Of a stretch of DNA of 12,205 nucleotides, positions 1 through 5,129 are shown in pieces. Origin of the DNA: an uncultured Ruminococcus sp. GTDB lineage: Bacteria > Bacillota > Clostridia > Oscillospirales > Ruminococcaceae. A model generated the notes under the pieces. The model saw nothing but the letters and a program-made list of their open reading frames with translations, searched no databases and was not told the origin of the DNA. Numbering within the stretch: position 1 is the first letter of the stretch; the number at the start of each line of letters is the position of its first letter. The translations under genes were made by a program, and so were the position numbers. The stretch is from the NCBI GenBank assembly GCA_946531975.1, contig CAMNAY010000021.1, positions 1 through 12,205 on the forward strand, given 5' to 3'.

Positions 1-1341
1 ACGGTCTTCTGCTGTGCCTGCACCGGCTTCTCCATGATGTATTTCGGCATCGGGCTGGGCGCATGGCCGACCTCCTACCTCAATACCGCAGTCCGCGGCG
101 GCAGGGAGATCCGGCTGGAGCAGGAGCCTGACAGCTTCTACCGCATCGACATCTCCAAGGACTACGACAATTACCCGATGTTCTGGGGCTTCTCCAATAT
201 GCGCTGCTTCCACAGCATCGTCCCGACTTCGGTCATGGACTTCTATGACGCGGTTGATGTGACCCGCGACGTCGCATCTCGTGCAGAAACAAAGCACTAT
301 GCGCTCCGCGAGCTGTTCAGCGTCCGCTATTACTTCGACCGTTTCAATTCGGATCATGAGGATGATGTCGATGAAACGCTTGCCGAAATGCCCAGCTTCC
401 ATTATATCAAACGTGAAAACGGCTTCAACATCTATGAAAATGAAGCCTATATCCCGATGGGCCTTGCATATGATACCTATATCACCATGGAGGATCTCGA
501 TGCGGCAACCGTGTATAACCGCGAAAAGATCATGGTGAACGCGCTCGGTCTGACCCCGAAGCAGGTCGAGAAATATGCAGATATCCTGACCGAGCTGCCT
601 TCCGATGAGCGCATCGCCAAGACCAATGATGCATTCGTCGAGGACTGCAAGCAGCGTGCGCTCGAAACCTGTTCAAAGTTCGAGCACAGCTCCGATTCCT
701 TCCGTGCAGAAATCAGTCTCGAAAAGCCGGAGCTGGTCTTCTTCAGCGTGCCGTTCGAGAGCGGCTGGAGCGCAAAGGTCAACGGCAAAGACGTGCCGGT
801 CGAGAAAGTCAGCTACGGTTTTATGGCTGTCCGCTGCGATGCCGGCAGCAATCAGATCGAGTTCCGCTATGAGACACCCGGTCTCCGCATCGGTCTGATC
901 GGCTCCGCCTGCGGCGCAGGACTGCTCATCATCTATCTCATCGTCATGGCGGTTGCCGAGCACGGCAAGCGTCCGCTGACACCGAAGCAGAAATACTGCT
1001 ATGACTACGCACCGGCTGAGCCGTTCTCCGAGCAGAAGCTCTACTGCGGCTATGCAGCCTCCAAGCATCCGGAATCCGAGCGGATCAGATATATCCCGCC
1101 GGTGCCGGACGAACCCGACGAACCCGACGAACCCGATGAATTTGCAGACCGCGATACGCCGGAAGAACCGCCGCTGACCGATCTGCCTGTACTGCCGGAT
1201 GAACCCGCGCCTGCCGATCCCGGACAGGCGGAGCCGGCGCCCGAAGATATTCCCGCAGCAGACTTCATGACAGAGTCTGCCGCTGAACCGGAGGAGGAAC
1301 CCGATGACCAGTCCAGCCAGCACCCCGCAGCATCTGACTGA
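1..1341 (+). CDS. YfhO-family integral membrane protein, C-terminal part (5' end outside window)
   Basis: The frame is open from base 1, so this is the 3' part of a larger gene; 446 residues are visible. YfhO proteins are large multi-pass membrane proteins; Bacillus subtilis YfhO is linked to sugar decoration of lipoteichoic acid. Seen here: a hydrophobic stretch at the very start (to about base 65) that looks like the last helix of the main membrane bundle. A long extracellular-type region follows, with YfhO-like elements (SFYRID, YDNYPMF, LFSVRYYF, a YENEAYIPMGLAYD stretch, and the SGWSAKVNGKDV segment near base 760). A final membrane helix lies at about bases 886-954. After it comes an unusual cytoplasmic-type tail of about 125 residues rich in Pro, Glu, Asp and Ala, with four PDE units. 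The tail end overlaps the next gene by 38 bp, so the two are probably co-transcribed. The family is fairly sure; the substrate is not known from sequence. Confidence 0.85.
   Translation, partial: TVFCCACTGFSMMYFGIGLGAWPTSYLNTAVRGGREIRLEQEPDSFYRIDISKDYDNYPMFWGFSNMRCFHSIVPTSVMDFYDAVDVTRDVASRAETKHYALRELFSVRYYFDRFNSDHEDDVDETLAEMPSFHYIKRENGFNIYENEAYIPMGLAYDTYITMEDLDAATVYNREKIMVNALGLTPKQVEKYADILTELPSDERIAKTNDAFVEDCKQRALETCSKFEHSSDSFRAEISLEKPELVFFSVPFESGWSAKVNGKDVPVEKVSYGFMAVRCDAGSNQIEFRYETPGLRIGLIGSACGAGLLIIYLIVMAVAEHGKRPLTPKQKYCYDYAPAEPFSEQKLYCGYAASKHPESERIRYIPPVPDEPDEPDEPDEFADRDTPEEPPLTDLPVLPDEPAPADPGQAEPAPEDIPAADFMTESAAEPEEEPDDQSSQHPAASD
1105..1140 (+). repeat. Four tandem 9-bp units encoding Pro-Asp-Glu
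   Basis: Bases 1105-1140 hold four in-frame copies of CCGGACGAA or close variants (CCC for CCG, GAT for GAC in the last), encoding PDEPDEPDEPDE in the acidic tail of the YfhO-type protein. The unit length is a multiple of three, so copy-number change would keep the frame. Confidence 0.9.
1290..1297 (+). promoter_or_regulatory. Ribosome binding site of the Nudix gene inside the upstream gene
   Basis: GGAGGAGG ends 6 bases before the ATG at 1304 and lies within the YfhO-type coding region. It supports this start and argues for efficient initiation despite the 38-bp overlap. Confidence 0.75.
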
Positions 1342-1882
1342 GAAGCAGCTCAGTTCCGAGGAGATCTACAACGGAAAGATCCTGCATGTCACCCGCGACA
1401 CCGTCGAACTGGAGGACGGAACGCAGGCGTTCCGTGAGGTCGTGCATCACCCCGGCGGGGCTTGCGTTGTCCCGCTGACCGATGACGGCAATGTCATCAT
1501 GGTCCGGCAGTTCCGCTATCCGCACGGTGCCGAAACACTGGAGATTCCCGCCGGCAAACTCGAATACGGCGAGGACCCGGCAGACTGCGCAGTGCGCGAG
1601 CTGAAGGAGGAAGCCGGAGCTGTCTCCCGCAGGTTTGAATCGCTCGGCTCCCTGTTCCCGACGCCCGCCTATGACAAAGAGGTCATCTATATGTATCTCG
1701 CGCGGGATCTGATTCTGACGCAGGAGCAGGCACTCGATGAAGATGAATTTCTCGATGTCGTCACTGTTCCGCTGAAGGAAGCCGTTGACATGGTCATGCG
1801 GAATGAGCTGCCCGATGCCAAGACGCAGATTGCGCTGCTCAAAACCGCCCGCCTTCTGGAACACGAGGCTGCGGCGAAATAA
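1304..1882 (+). CDS. Nudix hydrolase, ADP-ribose pyrophosphatase type
   Basis: 192 residues, the usual size for NudF/ADP-ribose pyrophosphatases, which cleave ADP-ribose to AMP and ribose 5-phosphate in the cytoplasm. The full Nudix box pattern GX5EX7REUXEEXGU is present at residues 84-106, with the metal-binding core RELKEEAG at 98-105. A proline (P121) lies 15 residues after the box, the spacing typical of ADP-ribose-specific members. The upstream strand ending in VVPLTDDGNVIMVRQFR (55-71) and the ETLEIPAGKLE segment (78-88) also fit the family. The start is chosen because GGAGGAGG sits 6 bases upstream. The gene begins inside the end of the YfhO-type gene, implying a shared transcript, and is followed 10 bases later by a terminator hairpin. 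Substrate specificity is inferred from family; a related nucleotide-sugar substrate is possible. Confidence 0.9.
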   Translation: MTSPASTPQHLTEKQLSSEEIYNGKILHVTRDTVELEDGTQAFREVVHHPGGACVVPLTDDGNVIMVRQFRYPHGAETLEIPAGKLEYGEDPADCAVRELKEEAGAVSRRFESLGSLFPTPAYDKEVIYMYLARDLILTQEQALDEDEFLDVVTVPLKEAVDMVMRNELPDAKTQIALLKTARLLEHEAAAK

Positions 1883-1888
1883 CCGGAC

Positions 1889-1928
1889 AAAAAAAACCGT
1901 CCGGTGCGAATTCACACCGGACGGTTTT
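1889..1928. terminator. Bidirectional intrinsic terminator between the Nudix gene and spoVG
   Basis: A perfect 14-bp inverted repeat, AAAACCGTCCGGTG at 1893-1906 and its complement at 1915-1928, with an 8-base loop. On the - strand the stem is followed by eight T (bases 1896 down to 1889 are all A on +), giving a strong terminator for spoVG. On the + strand the stem ends in four T, a weaker but usable signal for the Nudix gene. Confidence 0.85.
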
Positions 1929-1955
1929 CCTGCATTTCACTTACGATTGATCCGA

Positions 1956-2294
1956 TTATTCAGCGGTTTCTTCTGCCGCAGATGCGGTCTCAGGCTCTGC
2001 ATTTTCCTGAGCATCCGTTTCAGCCTCTGCCTGCATCAGTGCGAGCTGCTCCTGATATGCATTCAGAATCTGCGTTTCCAGATACTGCCGTGCGCCTGCC
2101 GAGATCGGATGCACGATGTCGCGGAAAATTCCGCCCTCATCCTTGCGGCTCGGCATTGCAACGAACAGCCGGTTTTCACCCTGCACAACCTTGATGTCAT
2201 GAACGGCGAGCATCTGGTCCAGTGTAATGGAGACAATCGCACGCAACCGCCCTTCCGCCATCATTTTGCGGATTTTCAGATCAGTAATTTCCAT
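1956..2294 (-). CDS. spoVG: SpoVG family regulatory protein
   Basis: 112 residues. SpoVG is a small nucleic-acid-binding regulator; in Bacillus it affects asymmetric septation and sporulation, and in other Firmicutes it acts as a DNA- or RNA-binding regulator. The family start MEITDLKIRK and the conserved core LFVAMPSRKDEGGIFRDIVH (residues 43-62), followed by PISAGARQYLE, are clear. Residues after about 85 form an acidic Ala/Glu-rich tail, longer than in short SpoVG proteins. An in-frame ATG exists at 2321, but 2294 is preferred: the family begins at MEIT, and the AGAAAGGAAGGG ribosome binding site (2302-2313) lies between the two ATGs. It is the only - strand gene here, divergent from murC, with a strong terminator downstream. 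Presence of spoVG alone does not show that the organism sporulates. Confidence 0.95.
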   Translation of the reverse strand: MEITDLKIRKMMAEGRLRAIVSITLDQMLAVHDIKVVQGENRLFVAMPSRKDEGGIFRDIVHPISAGARQYLETQILNAYQEQLALMQAEAETDAQENAEPETASAAEETAE

Positions 2295-2301
2295 GGGAAG
2301 A

Positions 2302-2313
2302 CCCTTCCTTTCT
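2302..2313 (-). promoter_or_regulatory. spoVG ribosome binding site, deciding the start
   Basis: On the - strand AGAAAGGAAGGG precedes the ATG at 2294. It lies downstream of the alternative ATG at 2321, so it can only serve 2294. The GGAAG within it (2304-2308) can pair with CTTCC (2296-2300) next to the start codon, so the site may be partly masked in the mRNA. Confidence 0.7.
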
Positions 2314-2317
2314 GATT

Positions 2318-2340
2318 GCATTGTTGTCTGACAACGATGC
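2318..2340 (-). promoter_or_regulatory. Inverted repeat in the spoVG leader
   Basis: Ten-base arms GCATTGTTGT (2318-2327) and ACAACGATGC (2331-2340) around a 3-base centre, with one G-T wobble; the core GTTGTC-T-GACAAC is perfect. It lies just upstream of the spoVG ribosome binding site. It could be an mRNA hairpin or a protein operator; sequence alone does not decide. Confidence 0.55.
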
Positions 2341-2414
2341 AGCTTGAAGAATAATATTTCTGTATTTTGCTGACGGTGCGGAACATGCAGATTCCCCCGA
2401 ACCGATACGCATTT

Positions 2415-2423
2415 ATTCTAGCA
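2415..2423 (-). promoter_or_regulatory. Candidate spoVG promoter, extended -10
   Basis: On the - strand TGC-TAGAAT is a 5-of-6 match to the -10 hexamer with the TGn extension. No good -35 hexamer is seen at 17 bases, which extended -10 promoters can tolerate. The transcript would have a leader of roughly 110 bases carrying the 2318-2340 inverted repeat. I did not find a good sigma-H style pair, the class that drives Bacillus spoVG. Confidence 0.4.
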
Positions 2424-2492
2424 CGGAATTGTGTTGATTCTGTGAATGTTTCATGTAAATTCGTGAGTGAACGTGCATATTTTCTAAACAAA

Positions 2493-2519
2493 ACTGCATA
2501 TTTCTTTGTAATATGCAGT
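2493..2519 (+). promoter_or_regulatory. Perfect inverted repeat upstream of murC
   Basis: Arms ACTGCATATT (2493-2502) and AATATGCAGT (2510-2519) pair perfectly over 10 bp with a 7-base loop, about 45 bases before the murC start. No T-run follows, so it is not an intrinsic terminator. A related half-site TGCATATTT also occurs at 2474-2482. It may be an operator or a leader hairpin. Confidence 0.5.
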
Positions 2520-2563
2520 GAAATATTACATTTGCGGCACTTTTTGCCCGAAAGGATTGATTG

Positions 2564-3991
2564 ATGATGAATTCTGTATTGGATGGAAAAAAGCACATCC
2601 ATATGATCGGCATCGGCGGAAGCGGCATGTATCCGCTCGCGCAGGTGCTTCATGCAAAAGGCTTTTTCCTCACCGGATCGGATAACAATGAGACCGATAC
2701 CCTCGCAGCAGTCCGCGCACTCGGCATCCCCGTGCAGGTCGGGCAGCGCGCCGAAAACATCGGAGACGCCGACCTCGTGGTCTACTCCGCTGCTATCGCA
2801 AAGACCAACCCCGAACGTGCGGCAGCAGAAGCCTCCGGCGTCGCAATGATGGAACGGAGCGAGCTGCTGGGACTGGTCTCCGAGTGGTACAGCAATGCAG
2901 TCTGCATCGCCGGAACCCACGGCAAGACCACAACCTCCTCAATGCTCGCGCAGATCCTGTTCACTGCCGGCATTGACCTCTCCGCCGTCATCGGCGGCAA
3001 GCTTCCCGCAATCGGCGGCAGCGGCAGAGCAGGCAGCAGCGATGTGTTCGTCTGCGAAGCCTGCGAATATGTCGATACCTTCCTGCACCTCTCGCCGGAT
3101 ATCGCGGTCATCCTCAACATTGACGAGGATCATATGGAATACTTCCACACGCTGGAAAACCTGAAGGCATCCTTCACCAAGTTTGCGCAGAAATCCAGCC
3201 GGTATGTGCTCTATAACGGCGACGACGCCAACACCTGTGATGCCATGGCAGCCGTCACCGGAAAGACAATGCTCCGGTTCGGCACCAATGACGCCTGTGA
3301 ATGGCGCGCTTCCGACATCACCCACACCGCAAATCAGCAGACCGTTTTCAAGGTCTGGCATGACGGCGAATGCCTCGGCGAAGCGACCCTCCTCATCCCC
3401 GGTCAGCACAATGTCCTCAATGCGCTCTCTGCGATTGCCGCAGCGCATCTGGTCGGACTGAACTTCGCACAGTGTCAGGCAGGACTGCTCGCCTTCCACG
3501 GTGCCAAGCGCCGCTTTGACGTCCACGCACACTGCGGCGGCATCACCGTCGCGGACGACTACGGGCATCATCCGGCGGAGATTGCCGCGACTCTCAAAGC
3601 GGCAAAGGCAATGCCCTACCGCCGCGTCATTGCCGTGCATCAGCCGTTCACCTACTCCCGCACGGAGCGTCTGCTCGACGACTTTGCCGATGCGCTGCGC
3701 ATTGCGGATATCGTCGCGCTGACCGATATCATGGGCGGCAGAGAGCTGAATACCAGAGGAATTTTCACACGGATGCTCGCGGAGAAAATCCCCGGCTGCA
3801 TCTGGTTCCCGCAGGACGAAACCGTCCCGGATTCCAATGACGAACGCAAATATCAGAACTTTGACGATGTCTGCGATGCAGTCTGCAAGCTCGCGGAGCC
3901 GGGTGACCTCATCATCACGCTCGGCTGCGGCGATGTCAACAAGCTTTCCAAGCAGATCGCAGATACTTTACAGTCCCGCGAACATCTGTAA
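2564..3991 (+). CDS. murC: UDP-N-acetylmuramate--L-alanine ligase
   Basis: 475 residues, normal MurC length. MurC is the cytoplasmic ATP-dependent ligase that adds L-alanine to UDP-MurNAc, the first amino acid of the peptidoglycan stem. Seen: the N-terminal nucleotide-sugar-binding motif IGIGGSGM (15-22), the Mur-ligase P-loop GTHGKTTT (117-124), the LNIDEDHMEYF segment (185-195), QHNVLNALSA (281-290), the FHGAKRRFD segment (311-319), DDYGHHP (331-337) and HQPFTYSRT (359-367), all in the MurC order. ATG 2564 is chosen because AAAGGA (2551-2556) lies 7 bases upstream; ATG 2567 directly after it is also possible, while the preceding TTG at 2561 is less likely. It heads a compact cluster; lexA begins 17 bp after its stop. 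No key residue seems missing. Confidence 0.97.
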   Translation: MMNSVLDGKKHIHMIGIGGSGMYPLAQVLHAKGFFLTGSDNNETDTLAAVRALGIPVQVGQRAENIGDADLVVYSAAIAKTNPERAAAEASGVAMMERSELLGLVSEWYSNAVCIAGTHGKTTTSSMLAQILFTAGIDLSAVIGGKLPAIGGSGRAGSSDVFVCEACEYVDTFLHLSPDIAVILNIDEDHMEYFHTLENLKASFTKFAQKSSRYVLYNGDDANTCDAMAAVTGKTMLRFGTNDACEWRASDITHTANQQTVFKVWHDGECLGEATLLIPGQHNVLNALSAIAAAHLVGLNFAQCQAGLLAFHGAKRRFDVHAHCGGITVADDYGHHPAEIAATLKAAKAMPYRRVIAVHQPFTYSRTERLLDDFADALRIADIVALTDIMGGRELNTRGIFTRMLAEKIPGCIWFPQDETVPDSNDERKYQNFDDVCDAVCKLAEPGDLIITLGCGDVNKLSKQIADTLQSREHL

Positions 3992-4008
3992 GCAGAAAGG
4001 AGACCGCT

Positions 4009-4593
4009 ATGCTGAACGAAAAAGCCAAGGCGATCTACAATTATATCCGGGAGCGGATCGACGAAGGCTATGCCCCGACGGTCCGTGAGATCTGTACCGC
4101 GCTCGATATCCGCTCGACCTCGACCGTTCACCGCTATGTCAATCTGCTGGTCGATGAAGGGCTGCTCGATAAGATGGACAATCAGAACCGCGCAATCCGC
4201 CTGCACGGTCACAGCACCCGCAATGTCCCGCTGATCGGCACAGTCACCGCCGGTCAGCCGATCACGGCAATCGAGAATATTGAGGACTATATCAGCTATG
4301 TACCCGACAAGCATTATGCCGGAGAGCTGTTCGCGCTGCGCATCCGCGGCGAGAGCATGATCAAAGCCGGCATCCTTAACAACGATATCGTCATTGTCGA
4401 GCAGTGCGATCTCGTCGAAAACGGTGAGATTGCGGTGGTTCTGGTCAATGACGACGAAGCAACCGTCAAACGATTTTACAAAGAAAACGGCAAATACAGG
4501 CTTCAGCCGGAAAATGACACAATGAAGCCGATCATCGTCAGTGAATGCGCCGTTCTCGGCAAGGTTGTAGCACTGATCCGATATCTTCAGTAA
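4009..4593 (+). CDS. lexA: LexA SOS-response repressor
   Basis: 194 residues, close to the usual LexA size of about 200. LexA represses DNA-damage genes and cleaves itself when RecA filaments form. The N-terminal winged helix-turn-helix is visible (APTVREICTALDIRSTSTVH, 22-41). The C-terminal S24 peptidase domain has the Ala81-Gly82 cleavage site (GTVTAGQP), the catalytic serine S116 in GESMIKAGI and the catalytic lysine K154 in EATVKRFY. AAAGGAG (3996-4002) lies 6 bases before the ATG. The gene sits 17 bp after murC and 17 bp before zapA, so it seems co-transcribed with wall and division genes. No well-formed SOS box was seen upstream; only a poor half-match overlaps the murC stop. A LexA-like phage repressor is unlikely given the housekeeping context. 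Confidence 0.95.
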   Translation: MLNEKAKAIYNYIRERIDEGYAPTVREICTALDIRSTSTVHRYVNLLVDEGLLDKMDNQNRAIRLHGHSTRNVPLIGTVTAGQPITAIENIEDYISYVPDKHYAGELFALRIRGESMIKAGILNNDIVIVEQCDLVENGEIAVVLVNDDEATVKRFYKENGKYRLQPENDTMKPIIVSECAVLGKVVALIRYLQ

Positions 4594-4595
4594 AG

Positions 4596-4601
4596 AAAGG
4601 A
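4596..4601 (+). promoter_or_regulatory. zapA ribosome binding site, deciding the start
   Basis: AAAGGA lies 9 bases before ATG 4611, directly after the lexA stop. An earlier in-frame start inside lexA would add 22 residues with no family similarity, so 4611 is used. Confidence 0.7.
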
Positions 4602-4610
4602 AACCAAACC

Positions 4611-5129
4611 ATGAAACAACGTGTAAAAGTCGTACTCTGCGGCAAGGAATACGCCCTTCAGACAGAGGATGCTCCGAGCTATGTCTATCAGCTTGCCAAA
4701 ACGCTCGAAAAACGCATCTCCGATATCACGGAGAACAATCCGCGTGTCTCGGCACATTCCGCCGTCATGATGGTTGCGCTCTCTACGATGGATGAGCTGA
4801 CCAAGGCGAACAACAGCGTCGAGGTCATCCGCTCGCAGGTCAAGGAATATGTCGATGAAGCAGGCAAGGCACGCCTGGAGCGCGATGCCGCACTGCGCGA
4901 GATCGACGTCCTGAAGGCGAAGATCGAACAGCTCGAAAACCTCAATAAGCTCAAGGATCTCAAGGAGTCAATTCAGGCGGATGAAGCCGGCAAGAAGAAG
5001 AAAAAGCCCGCACCGCAGAATGATGCACCCGCAGCAGAATCCGCAGATGCTCCTGCCGCAGAGGGAGCAGCAGAATCCGCTGAGGCTCCTGCCGATCAGC
5101 AGCTTCCGCTGACGGAATCCGAGGCATGA
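4611..5129 (+). CDS. zapA: Cell division protein ZapA with extended C-terminal tail
   Basis: 172 residues. ZapA binds FtsZ and bundles its filaments at the division site. The N-terminal ZapA domain spans about residues 1-65 (start MKQRVKVVLCGKEYAL; conserved-type helix SAHSAVMMVALSTMDEL at 47-63). A charged coiled-coil follows at about 67-122. The last 45 residues are a Lys patch (KKKKK near 128-132) and a low-complexity Ala/Pro/Glu tail carrying an internal duplication. Most Firmicute ZapA proteins are about 85-140 residues, so the tail is an addition. The gene lies 17 bp after lexA and overlaps the U32 gene by 4 bp (ATGA), which points to translational coupling. The pairing of zapA with a U32 gene is known in Clostridia. 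ZapA function is inferred from domain and context; the tail's role is unknown. Confidence 0.85.
   Translation: MKQRVKVVLCGKEYALQTEDAPSYVYQLAKTLEKRISDITENNPRVSAHSAVMMVALSTMDELTKANNSVEVIRSQVKEYVDEAGKARLERDAALREIDVLKAKIEQLENLNKLKDLKESIQADEAGKKKKKPAPQNDAPAAESADAPAAEGAAESAEAPADQQLPLTESEA
5031..5094 (+). repeat. 28-bp direct repeat in the zapA tail
   Basis: Copies at 5031-5058 and 5067-5094 are identical at 26 of 28 bases (both begin GCAGCAGAATCCGC). The 36-bp period equals 12 codons, so the duplication is in frame and encodes two AAESA(D/E)APA units. Confidence 0.85.

Noticed and set aside
673..1323. A 216-codon - strand open frame opposite the YfhO-type tail
   Set aside because: Its composition mirrors the complement of the acidic Pro-rich tail, and no family is recognisable.
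2321..2561. Alternative longer starts for spoVG (ATG 2321) and murC (TTG 2561)
   Set aside because: Ribosome binding sites lie between the spoVG ATGs and fit ATG 2564 for murC; family alignments begin at the shorter starts.
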